From Protonemura montana (Eukaryota > Arthropoda > Insecta > Plecoptera > Nemouridae), in the NCBI GenBank assembly GCA_947568835.1, contig OX387609.1, forward strand, positions 9,129,660 through 9,193,659: 64,000 nucleotides of DNA, written 5' to 3'. Below are positions 1 through 12,600 of the stretch, piece after piece; within the stretch, counting starts at the first letter, position 1, and each line of letters opens with the position of its first letter. The notes beneath the pieces were generated by a model. That model was not told the origin of the DNA. It saw nothing but the letters and a program-made list of their open reading frames with translations, and ran no database searches. Both the position numbers and the translations under genes were made by a program.

Positions 1-516
1 TTATTAGTTGTGATTGGCCTAAATGCAAGATACAAACAACCATTAAGGTTCATATCTAGGCAAGAAGCTCTTAAATGCACTGTTCATTACTGTTGACTGA
101 TAGATAGCTTAATACGCACGCAGATCAGTATAGATTTAAACCTAACTTGATCTTTCTGGTTTAGTTTAACTCTTTCCAACTTTATCATGACAGGAATATG
201 AAATACCCTATCTTCTGAAACCAGTTTGTTGTGATATTTATAAAAATTCTTATTTTGTGAAAATCGGCTATTTTTATAAGTCAAATAATTTTCTGTAGGT
301 ACATTATTGAACCAAATAAAGGAGAAGCACGGTCCCTAAGAGACAGGTTCCCAAATTATTTAACTGGTAATTATTTAACACAAAATTGTAAGGCACGAGG
401 TGAAGGAGCCAAGTTTGCTCTGCGGGCTGCATTCAGGGGCACGAGGTGGAGGAGCCGAATTTGCTCTGCGGGTTGCGTTCATCTGTTCAATCCTTGCATT
501 GTCACTTTTCTTGCAG
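1..516. other. Intron upstream of the TSP1 exon, with a 45-bp tandem pair
   Basis: AT-rich intron sequence of UNC5 copy A. Just before the TSP1 exon (about 393-482) there are two adjacent copies of a 45-bp unit starting GGCACGAGGTG and containing GCTCTGCGGG. Degraded single copies of the same unit occur elsewhere in the window. No coding exon for the first TSP1 or Ig domains is seen here. Confidence 0.6.
393..482 (+). repeat. Tandem pair of a 45-bp dispersed repeat
   Basis: Two near-identical units, 393-437 and 438-482, each with GCACGAGGTG, GAGGAGCC or AAGGAGCC, and TTTGCTCTGCGGG followed by TGC(A/G)TTC. Partial copies are found at 8437-8465, 17968-18012 (reverse) and 49541-49590. The spread suggests a fragment of a short interspersed family, which I cannot name. 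Confidence 0.55.
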
Positions 517-687
517 CCGACGACGGCCGATGGTCGTCATGGTCACCGTGGTCTGCATGTGACACCGACTGTCGTCATCATCGTCGACGCGTATGCGCCA
601 ACCCGTCGCCCGGCAACGGAGGCAGGCGCTGCGCCGGCAAAGAAACGCAGAGCGCAGACTGCGCGGGTGATCAGTGCGCAGCCGCAG
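517..687 (+). CDS. unc5: UNC5 copy A exon: second thrombospondin type 1 repeat
   Basis: The acceptor is ...CTTGCAG at 511-516 and the donor is CAG|GTCAGT at 688. The frame begins with two bases of a split codon and reads PDDGRW, then WSSWSPWSAC, with six cysteines in the usual TSP1 spacing and a final GDQC. The W-x-x-W-x-x-W pattern and the position directly before the membrane exon fit the second TSP1 repeat of UNC5, an extracellular domain. Its partner in the inverted copy would lie beyond position 64,000. Confidence 0.92.
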
Positions 688-3600
688 GTCAGTATAACCA
701 GCAAGACAAGCGGCTTTTGGCCCGACTGTAATTTTGTGGCTTTCACCTGCGATTTTCTGTGAATTGTGTTTTCTGTTTTTTGTGAATTTTCGATTTGTCT
801 ACACGCAAGCGAGGTTTGGAAAGTAAACTTCTCTGCTTGGAAGGCTCTACGAAACAGATGAAAATGTACCTTTATTTTACAAAAACTACCCTCACGATCA
901 TTCGTCTTTATTTTCAAAGAGCAACATATCCATTACCGGTGTTGAAATACAATACAATATTGCCAACCGATTTAAATCAATTTGTATTCAACCGCTTCCT
1001 CGATTCGTACGCGTCAGAGTCGAGTAAAATTTCGATATATCTCGCCGCATGAGCTCAGAAGGCGTAGTGTCTTCACCACCCGCGCAGTCTTCCCGTCGCC
1101 ATGGCGACTTCGTTACAAATGGCGCCTGCGTGAGATTCATTTGTCCACTCGTATTCCATTGTTGCCATGGAAACTGCGTCCTTGGGGCATTTGACGCTCG
1201 CCTAGCGATTTATCTTGCAGAGCCCTTCGCTCCGTCACGGCATCTCGGATAATCCCAGCTTTTTATCGCCGGTATTCCAATACATTATTAATATTCCCGC
1301 GACATTTCACGGCGGTCCGTACAGATCTTGAGCCGTGATGTGGGTTTCAAGCCAGCTGTGCACGCGCTTCTTGGAGCTCGATTTCAAAAAACCTGCGCTG
1401 GCACTTTTTCAATACATATAAGATTGCTCTATGCCAAGCAATAACTTATGTTAACAACCATTTATTAACAAGATAAATTAAGATTTCGATTAGCTTGCTG
1501 TTTTTTTTTTATGCTCTAAATGTTTTAGTAACTCAACTTCACTAAACCACTGCTTGAAAAGAAAATAAATCGGAAAAATAATTCAAATCTTAATTACGTT
1601 GCTTGAGCTGTACGACTTCCGCTCACACACATTCAATTCTTTTTTGCGAGTCTTCTCAAAACTGCACACTGTCTGTTTTTTGCAACACCAAAAGACCTCT
1701 CACATTGAAACTGTCGCAGGATAACCCATTCCACGCGAGTCTCCGTCTATCCTCTGTTTTCCTCTCCGTCCCGACCCGAGTAAACGCCTCCCTGAGCACG
1801 CCGTCGTCGGCAAGAAATGACGGATGTCGCCGACAATAAAGCGTCACATAATACACACATGAAACACTGCTGCCGTGCATCCTCCAACGCCCCCCCCAAG
1901 AGGTTCGTGCAGTGCGCAGACTCGCTGCTTCATCGTTTTCTCCCTGCCGTCGAGTGGATGAAGCTATAGTGCAGTGCATCTGACTCGCAGAGAGAAGTAG
2001 TTTATGGGCTTAGTCCATAGAGATGCATTTGTTTCAGAGATGTTCAGCTAGGAAGCGGTGGAGTTGGGATTCAAGTTCTTTGTAGATCAAAGTCTCAAGG
2101 CTTATCTTGAAATTTTTTAGAAAAGGAACGATTTGTTGGCAAACAAATTATGTTTAATTGACGTACCTACCACTAAATTCTCTAACCCGAAGTTTCTCCT
2201 GTTAGCTGATACATCCATATTTAAACTGTTATTTATTATTTCATTTAAAAAAACCTAAAGTTGCGTATTTTGTTAACTTAAAAATTAAATATTAATTATA
2301 TAAAATACTAATATTTGGACAGCACTTTTTGCTGAAAAGAGTTCTTGGTAAAAATATGAAAGAGATTTATAAGAGCTTTTATAGTTTAAAAAAAAACTAA
2401 CTTCATTTGTTCCCACACCAAGACAACTGCCACGGCTGACTTGAGTCGGTCCATCGAACGCAGATCTTTAATTTTCTTGTCGGGGTCAACATTTCAGTCG
2501 AGTTGCTGATAAAGATTCAGAGATTTTCCTTAATTGTCTGCCATAATTAAAGAGTGATCCTTTCATTCGCCGGGTGAGTTGTTAGTATGAAGGAAAATCC
2601 TAAGTTTATGTCGTGTTCACTTGACTAATCCAAGAAGAAGAGAATCTGTCTCTGTTGAGGATTCTGACTCGCTGCTCGAATGGATCGTCAAGATAAAAAG
2701 AAATATCTTTATATAAAAATTATCTGATTTATCTTTTGAGGCCAAAGAGATAAAACAAAAACAGTCGGAACATTTTATAAAATTATTTTATATATTTTTT
2801 TTGAGCACCTTACCGATTTTTAAATGAAATCACTATTTTTTCTCTCCCCACTCGCACAAGAACATTATTTTTGCTGAAGATTCTCTCGTCTTATCTTAAT
2901 TAGTGACCAAGACGACCGCTAGGTGGTTCCGCCCTAGAAAGTATTCAACGGATTACTAAATCCCACGTGACTACAATGTCTCGTCAAGGCCGTGTCTGGA
3001 ACACGGCTATGACTAAAATGTACGCTTAGCTTTAATAAAAAGTTTCAAATTACTTGTTGTACTAAAATGAAAATACCTGTCAGCTAATTATAGGTTAAAA
3101 TGTTGTACGCTGGCAAATTTATTTATTACAAAGAGCGGTGCAGGGTGAAAAAATTGGTGATAATGATTAATCATTACACCTTTTTCAAAATTAAAAATTA
3201 TTTTACTGATTTCAACGATCATATTTCTAACCTCGCGCCCTCACAATTCTTTCTTTTAAAAAACAACATGTTCAAGTAAAATAAAAGGATACTCCATCTC
3301 TTTTCTATTCGAAGTTTCTGTGAGAGTCACCGGGAGCTTGGAAATTATTGTAGCGTACTATCAAATGGTCAATGTACGAATAAACGGACCTAAATTGTGG
3401 TATGATAATATTGAACAGAGAAACGTGTATCAATATTTGCGACACTAGCGCACGCATTGGCCAAGATAGCCATGCATATTGAACACTAAGAACTTAACAT
3501 AGCAAACATTCACATACACTAAGTCGTTCACATACAATTTAAGTTAGAAATTCTCGATGTGGAAAGACAAAAGAGAAAGAAAGCTAGAAACTGTTTAACC

Positions 3601-6600
3601 GGTAACTCAAAAAAGAAATTACGTATTGTGAACTTATTTTCCTTTCTTCACCAATTGTCAATTTTTTATCAACTTTACCAAAGACTGTCAAGTATTGTTT
3701 ATTTAATATAGTTTAATACTAAGCTCCAGTTGGCCGTATTAATGCCGTCGATGATTATTTGACGCCGACCTGTCCTTGTTGTCGTTATTTATTCCATTGA
3801 AGATGTTATTTACGGGTATTTTATTTGCAGAGAAATATATTTTATATATTCGTCTCTTTGCTGATAAGTGTTGTGTCGGTCTTAAGAAACATTCTGAAGA
3901 AGTATGTTTTTAACATCTTATTCGTTCATTTGTTTTCTAACGTTCCTTCTCTGCATCTGTCTCGTGTTCGCTATCATTTACTTTTCGTTTCTTTGAAACG
4001 TGAACTGGAATGTTTGGTTCTACATATTTTTCAGATTACTTTTTGCAGCTTGAATTGGAGTCTTTCATAATTTAATATTCTGGTAAAAAGTACATCCAAA
4101 AGTTAAAAAAAAAAAACATGAATTCTTTAAAATCTTTTTAAGTGTTTCTTACGAAGCGTAATTTACCATAAGAAAATATATATCACAACGGCTTTTACCA
4201 ATTATGAAATCAAATTATAATGACATAAACAATTGTGCATGGATTTTTTTTACTAAAGTATTGTTCATCTAGTATGTTTTCTTTCCGTTCCATGTCAATT
4301 ATCTTACCTTTCTTTCAATATAAACAAAGCAGTTTTGATATTTCTCATTTGCCGCACACTCTGCGACAAGATCAGACTCCCTCTGGTTCATGATACGGGA
4401 TGTCCACCCTATATTTCTGGTCAAAAGCACAATAAGCTTCCCGAAGCAGAAATTTACAGGAGAGATCAGGAATAGCGTAAATCATGACCCGGCCTGCAAC
4501 GTGTTCATCGCTTGGCGAAATGGAGACGGGAGCAGGAATGCAACACAACTGTGTTGGCTGCTCCTGTCCAACAGCACCAAGAACCGGCCACCGCTTAGCC
4601 TTATCCTTTGACACACTGTGTTGGCTGCTCCTGTCCAACAGCACCATGGACCGGCCACCGCTTAGCCTTGTCCTTTGACACACTGTGTTGGCTGCTCCTG
4701 TTCAACAGCACCAAGGACCGGCCACCGCTTAGCCTCGTCCTTTGACACACTGTGTTGGCTGCTCCTGTCCAACAGCACCAAGGACCGGCCACTGCTTAGC
4801 CTTGTCCTTTGACACACTGTGTTGTCTGCTCCTGTCCAACAGCACAAAGGACCGGCCACCGCTTAGCCTTGTCTCTTTGACAAACTGTGTTGGCTGCTCC
4901 TGTTCAACAGCACCAAGGACCGGCCACCGCTTAGCCTTGTCACTTTGACACACTATGTTGGCTGCTCCTGTCAAACAGCATTAAGGACCGGCCACCGCTT
5001 AGCCTTGTTCCTTTGACACAATGTGTTGGCTGCTCCTGTCCAACAGCACCAAGGACCGGCCACCGCTTAGCCTTGTCTCTTTGACACACTGTGTTGGCTG
5101 CTCCTGTTCAACAGCACCAAAGACTGGCCACCGCTTAGCCTTGTCTCTTTGACACACTGTGTTGGCTCCTCCTGTTCAACAGCACCAAGGACCGGCCACC
5201 GCTTAGCCTTGTCACTTTGACACACTATGTTGGCTGCTCCTGTCAAACAGCACCAAGGACCGGCCACCGCTTAGCCTTGTTCCTTTGACACAATGTGTTG
5301 GCTGCTCCTGTCCAACAGCACCAAGGACCGGCCACCGCTTAGCCTTGTCTCTTTGACACACTGTGTTGGCTGCTCCTGTTCAACAGCACCAAAGACTGGC
5401 CACCGCTTAGCCTTGTCTCTTTGACACACTGTGTTGGCTCCTCCTGTTCAACAGCACCAAGGACCGGCCACCGCTTAGCCTTGTCACTTTGACACACTAT
5501 GTTGGCTGCTCCTGTCAAACAGCACCAAGGACCGGCCACCGCTTAGCCTCGTCCTTTGACACACTGTGTTGGCTGCTCCTGTCAAACAGCACCAAGGACC
5601 GGCCACCGCTTAGCCTTGTTCCTTTGACACAATGTGTTGGCTGCTCCTGTCCAACAGCACCAAGGACCGGCCACCGCTTAGCCTCGTCCCTTTGAAACAC
5701 TGTGTTGGCTGCTCCTGTCCAACAGCACTAAGCTGTGTGATGGAAGCACCATTTTCCTCCTGGTTGAGGTTGGCCTGAATGGAGTCGAGATCATCGGTAC
5801 CTTAAGCAAATGTATCTAAAAATACTTCTCTAGATTTTATCATCGTTTTATGCTAAAAATTCACAAACGAAGGTTATGTTTTGTGCTTTTGAAAAACAAA
5901 ATTCGGTTAGTTTCATTTATTATAAAAAAGAAGTTGTTGTCACGATATTTTGACGGAAAAAAACAGAATTATAACGATAAAAGCTTGAAGTCATTTGATG
6001 TTTTACTAGATCACTCCAGGAATGCGTTATTTCTGCTTAACTATTAGCAATTAAAAATAGATATATATCCCATGACGCCACGATCGTAAACAAGTATAGT
6101 GGTAAGAAGTCGCAATCATCTGTTTTAGTGGACAATTCAGCAGACTGTTCATTTCGGACTATTTTGTTCTGAATTATCATATGGATCAAATTAATAGCAA
6201 ATATATATATATATTTATGAAATTTGCTTATTCACATAGCAAATCATGCAAAACAAATAAACACATGGATATGACACAAACAAAAAGTGTCGATTTATCT
6301 TTGTTATAAAATGACTGTTGTCTTTCGACACTTATTAACCTAGGATACAGAAAAATGACATGTAAAAAATGCACATACAAATACAAATTTATTTTTTAGT
6401 TTAATAACAACTTTTGCAGAGTAGTCTAATTCAGTACCGAGTGGTTTAAGCCGATGTGATCCTGACAGAAGTGATTCGGCACAAAAAATTTCGCATAAGA
6501 CCTTTTAAAAAGCTAACGCAAAAGAAAGTAAATTGCTGTTATTCAACAAACATTTTATAAGTTGAATGTTCACCTTTGATCAAGAATAACCTCTCTCTGC

Positions 6601-9600
6601 TCTCAGCTGAATTTCTTATTGTTTCCGTTTCTTACAAACATTTGTCTTTCGAAAATTAAAAAATTCTGAAATTAATTTCTAAACTACATTTGGTGTTGCA
6701 TTATTTTACACTTGGTTATTAAATTCCAGTGCAGTTCCACCCCTGGCCGATAGGGCAACACTTGTTGGTCAACTGGTTGCAAAATTCCTGGTAAATAAAC
6801 TCTGATATACGCACTTCAATCCTCGGTGATACAAAGCTTTGTGCGTAAACGCGTGTCCCATGGAGACATCGTTCTCCATCTGATGATGTCTTCTACAGAA
6901 TGCGTAGGAAACAGTTGGGAGCTCGATCTTGTTGACACCGCCACACGGTGATGTCTCAATGGGACGGGGTTGTGGGGGGGGGGGGGGGGGGGGGGGGGGA
7001 GGGGATACTGCTGATCTCTTTTGTTTCCACCACGTGCCACGTGAAAAGTGTGTCGGGAAATTGTTTGGAAAAGTCGCTTCACGGCCTGGTAGATCATTTT
7101 TATTCGATGCGTCAAAGGCATTCCGCCGATTTTTTTTTTGTACACAGGTGCAGTTGAAAGATTTCTTGGTGCAGTTTTTTCCTTGTTTCTATTCAGTTGT
7201 TTTATATGGGTTGTAACAAGTGATCTCTCCCGTCATTTGGTCAAAAAATTCGAAAGTTTTTCTCAAATAATTTTCACCTAATTATTCGTGTTATTACATA
7301 TTTTCATTTTGCTAGCGACGCGTTATTGTTTTTAAATACTAGCAAAATAATGAGATCCAATTAACCTGATTTTAATTATTGAAACCTTGAGTTACGTTTA
7401 TAAATTTATAATATTTACTTAAAACACATTATCTGGCCACAAGTAATTTTTTATTTGGTTTGATATTTTGGTCCTCGCCACTTTCTCTCCAAGTCATAGC
7501 AACAAATTTAAAACGTGATTAAAAACCTTTCTAAATAGAAATTTGAAACTTATAAATTATAAACTGAAATTCTCTCTACTCTAATTTATTCTGAGAATTT
7601 ATTTAAAATGCCTGCTTCAAATGTCAAATTACGCGACGTTTAGGTATATATATATAAACTTATCAGTATTTTTTTTATGAACAAATAGTGAACTTTGAAC
7701 AATATTTCTTCATGTCAAATAAACCAGTAAATTGATGTTTCAAAACATTTTGAAAATAGGATATAACGTCATTTTGCCCAATTCTGACCAATTTATTGTT
7801 GAGGTTTTTTTTTTAAAGAACGTCTTTATTAGATCAAAATTTAAGTGATTTTTAAGCGATATCTAATGAAAGTTCTCCAAATTTTGACAAGTTGCGACAT
7901 GAATGCAGTTTTATCTTCAGTTATTCAGCAAATAAACTGTCGCCTCATTAATTTTAATGTCTCATTTTTGTTGCATTTCTCAGTTCCTTGTTCTGCTAAT
8001 CGGTGTCGGGATTTCTTTTGTTATCAATATATCAACAATTATATATACAATATATATTTTATATATTTAACAATTAGCTGTAATCAACCGTTTCTTTCTG
8101 CTGACATCTTGTTTACGATTAAAAACCTTTTTAGTGATCAAAAAACAGCAACCAGGTGCTCATTTCAAAGAAGTCTCAAACAAGTCTCAATCTGGCTAAA
8201 ACAAATATCGATCATTTGATTTGTTGGTTGAGTCATGATTACAAAGCTCTTTAAAGCAAACGAGAAATCAACACTTGGTTTATAAAATTACTAAAATTAC
8301 TCAAATAAAATGTTTACTACTTTAAACATTGATTGAAGTTTATCAATTGTTTAAGTAATAAAAATTCACCTGCAAGGTGCAAACACAGTCACTGCCATCT
8401 TAAATAAAAATATTTCTTGTTGTAAAATTGAAAATACTGAGTCTGCTCTGCGGGCTGCGTTCAGGGATTAACCCTGTTTTTCCTTAACTCGACATCTGGC
8501 AACACCACCAAGCCTAACTAGACACTTCGACGACTTTATCTTAAAAACCCTTCAACTAATTCCACTTCCTGGTGGATTCTCACGTCCCAATTAAATCCAA
8601 AAAAGTTGTTTTGAAAAGTAGTGAGTTTTCCTCGCACTCGTGGTCGAGAGCGCTTCAAGTCACTCGAGTCCAAGTGCCCGTGCCCGAGCGGATCAAGCCG
8701 TGGAGAGCGAGCTCGAATTTAAAACGTTTTATTTTATTTTAAATATTACTGACAAAACGAAAAGTATTGGCATTAAAATATGACCTTGGCTGTTCGTAAG
8801 TCCGAACTGCAGGGTGATTTTGACACTTAATAAAGTTGACTCAAGTGTAGTTTGGGTTTTAATTAAAATATCAGTCAGAGGTGTTGTAATAATTAAAAGT
8901 TTTCTTTTAGAAACTTCCAAAAAATCGTAATATAGATGTTTGAATTTTTTTTCAATTTGATTTATTAATAAAAATAAAACAATCACACCTGTAATGCGTT
9001 AAAATAGCTTTTTTTTTTAACTAAAATAAAAAACAATTACGTTGTGCGTTACGTAAATAACGTTGTGTGATTACAAGAATAACAGATTACAGTCAGAATT
9101 ATTTCTGACTGATTATTTCTATTTCAAAGAAGACGTTCTTGCCGTTAGGTTTATCAATTCTGCAGTCATTTGTTATATCCGGTTACACGTGTAGTGATTT
9201 GAAGACTCACCCGGGCCGTGGTTTTACATCCGTCATCAACTTTTGTTTCTGTTGAGATCTTTGCTTATCAATGCCCATTAGATCGGTGCCAGCCACCTGT
9301 CTTGCTTAGCGCTAGTTTACTGAATTCCATTGTTGTTTTGTTGAAACACATGCACCTTAACTAACATTTAAGTAACGTAGTAAATATTGACAAGGCACAT
9401 TATGCTAATGTGTATGATAATTAAATAATTCTTATATTTACAAATTATTCACAAGAAAATGAAATTAAAAAGGATAATTTTTTGGTTGCGTATTGGTTTT
9501 CCGTGCGGTGGTTTGATGTTCACATATTGTTTACGGATATGCTCCGTGTTGAAGAGGTTTGTGGTCCTAGAAAGGGTCTTGACGTATCGACATTTCGACG

Positions 9601-12600
9601 AGGCACGGCTCGTCATCTTTATGGGAATGATGATGTTTATGTTTTTTTTATGAAGATTCCAGGGCCCCCTCCCAGTCCGCCCTGGCAATCTTTTTGCAAT
9701 ACATCGCCTCTGCTTTATAGGTAGCTCATGGCTTATAGTTTATTCGCCTCTGCTTTATGGATTCTGGCTGTGGCCAAACGTGTGTAGTGAGCTGGGGTAT
9801 CTTGGAGGGCAGGTGCGGCTATCTGGCCTCGCAGGGTGTACTGGTGGCGTCACGGTCCGCAAAGGCTGTCGTCCCTTTTGTTCATATTGAACGGGCGCCA
9901 TTCAATCTCCACCGCCTCGCGGATGGTCCGGTAATGATCGATGGAGGGCAGAGATTTAATTCTATCAAAGTCTATTCTGTGGCGGAACAGAGAGGGAGTG
10001 CTCTGGTCGGTTGCGACAGCTCGTCGGTGTTCTCGGATGTGAGTCACCAAGTGGCGGCCCGTCTGTCCCACGTATGTGTTGTTACAGTCAACACAGAGTA
10101 CTACGAAGACCCCGTGTTCCTCGAGCTCGAGCTTGTCCTTGGCGCTACGAAGAAGGTCTCAGATCTTGAGGTCGGTTTGAAAAAACCGTTTTGATGTTTG
10201 CGTCGGCCAGACGCTTGCTGATCCGGTCGGTTGTCCCTTTCACGTATGAAAGGAAGGCGACAGCGGCTGGTTCCTTTTCCTCTTCGTCGAGTTTCACCCT
10301 CTTCTTCATATTCCAATCTCTTTGCAAGTTTCAATCAAATCTTAATCCATTCATTGAATCTCAATCCAATTAATTCAATAAATTGTTCAATCCATTTTGT
10401 CTTCTATTTTCTAGAACTAATCGGCAACAATGGATTTTTGAAACACTAGTGCTTTACACGAGTGCTTTTATAACATTGGTTGTCAGGGCAACGAAACAAA
10501 ATGACTTTATGCTCCTTTAAGACAAGCAAATAGAACCACAGCTTCAAACTTTCCACGTACCCATGCAAGCTGCCGAGTGGAAACTATACACGGCCACGTT
10601 GCTGTCATAACTCTGTCCCATCAGCACGGCAGGTATGATTTAAATCGAGACGCTCTCACAACGCTTTATAAAGTTCTCTCTCTCACTTCGTCTGTCTCCC
10701 AGCTATCGCCGTCTCTCTTCCACTTACTATTAACCGCCTCACTATCACCGCACAGTGATCCACACGCCCCACGGCCTATGAGAACGTCTGCATTAAGGTT
10801 ACGTTCTGGTGGCGTTTAATTCGATTCCGTGCCGCTAAGGTGCGCCCACCTACCACCCAAAACCACAGCCCTCTTGTTAATAAGGGTTCGTAAACATTCC
10901 AGCTCGCGTGCCGAGCGAGTTATAAATTCAAGGCGGTTATAGGGAAAGGATAATAGGGGCCGTGGGTTTTTAGTGTGAAATAACGCGTTATTACTTAGGG
11001 TGCTGGAGATTGACAATAGGTGGCGTTGGTTGCATTCGCAATGAGCGGTTTTTGTGGTGCTTTATCGTGGCTTCTTTCCGGTAATCTTATGAAGGGGATT
11101 TAATATCTTGGGGATTTAAACATCCACGAGCTTGAAATTATCACGGTGCTTTTGTTGGGAGCAGATTTATGTGCGAAATTTGGGCTTTAGTCCAAGAAGT
11201 GTTCTATTGCTATTAGTTTTTGAAAAAAATATATAGAATTATTTCATTAGGCTCATTATTTTTTCTTAGAATCCATTTCAAGGTGGTAAGCTAGTAAAAA
11301 ATGTTAAAAGAGACTTAAAGAGAGGCTTAATAAAGCTAGAAGAAAAACAAAACTGTCCAATGCACTAATAACTAGCAATATTTTGGTGAGGATTGGCAAA
11401 GATTGGGATTGGTATACATTGACAAAGTTTAGTTCAATTAAAAAAAAAAAAATCCTGATCTTGGACGGATCTGATCTTATTGATGTTAATGACCTCCTTC
11501 TGATTTACCTGATTTCTCCTGGTGATTTTCTTTTTAAAAATTAAAATGTATCGTTGTGAGATTCAAAATGTTGTATTATCTTTTAAAAGCCCTTTTCAAA
11601 CTTAATACTGTGTCATACAAATACGTTTTTCAAATAAGCACGCTTAGTTAATTTTTGGAATAATCTTAAAATATAGTTTTTACATAAAATACCTCATATT
11701 TTCCGGGGAAATATTTTCCACTTTCAGAAACCCAAGTTCGCTGATCGTGTAGGCAGTAAATGAGCTGTCAGTGACGTCACCAGCACAGCCCCCTCGATAC
11801 GACTGTTTGCTTTGCAAGCGATAGCTGTCGGCTGTTTTGATTTTCTTTGTCAAAACTTGGCAAGGAAGTTTGAATCAAAGTTAATTCTGAAAGTAAACAC
11901 ATTAGCTGATGGGAATTAGATTTATGTAAACGGTAATCCTACACGAGATATACATTACCAGGTCTTTCCCTGTTTGACTTGGAAAAGTTCTGAGCAAACG
12001 TTGATAGCTTTAGTTTTTAAATACGCGATGCTGGAAAGCAATTAAAATCAAACGATAGTGCACAAACAACTCATTGTATGTTACAATAAGGCATGCTGAG
12101 ATGGAGTTCTTGGAATTACTAATGGTATTTTGGAACTTTTGGATAAGCATCTTTGAGGCTGTTAAAACTCTAAGTGTTGAAATGAGTCTGAAGGCAAGTA
12201 ATTTAATTGTGATCTATTGATTGATAAAGCAACTCACGACCCACCGTTGTGATTGGGCCTAATAGTCTAATGGCGAATGTGAATTAACAAATGATAATGA
12301 TAAGGATGATAATAATGATAAGGATAAGCATAAGAGCACGAGGGTCACCAATCCAATACCTGATCAAGCGTTGTGTCGCTAAACTTCGGCAATCTAACAA
12401 GGAGCTTTTTTTCAACACTCTAAACAGTTCAGTTATTTTTATTTTTAAGCTTAGTGGCTTAAAAATCTGGCAAACAATTTTACATTGTTGCTAATCGAAA
12501 AAAATGCTAATTTTTAATCTTCAGTAAGTATTAATATACGTAGCAAATAATATAAATATTATAATTATTTATAATATAATAAATGCCGCCGGTCAGACAA

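Noticed and set aside
4548..5735. CRISPR-like array
   Set aside because: The repeated units are contiguous 68-bp tandem repeats with no unique spacers, in an animal intron.
6929..7216. Glycine- or proline-rich frames across the poly-G tract
   Set aside because: They are products of the homopolymer, whose length differs between arms by seven bases.
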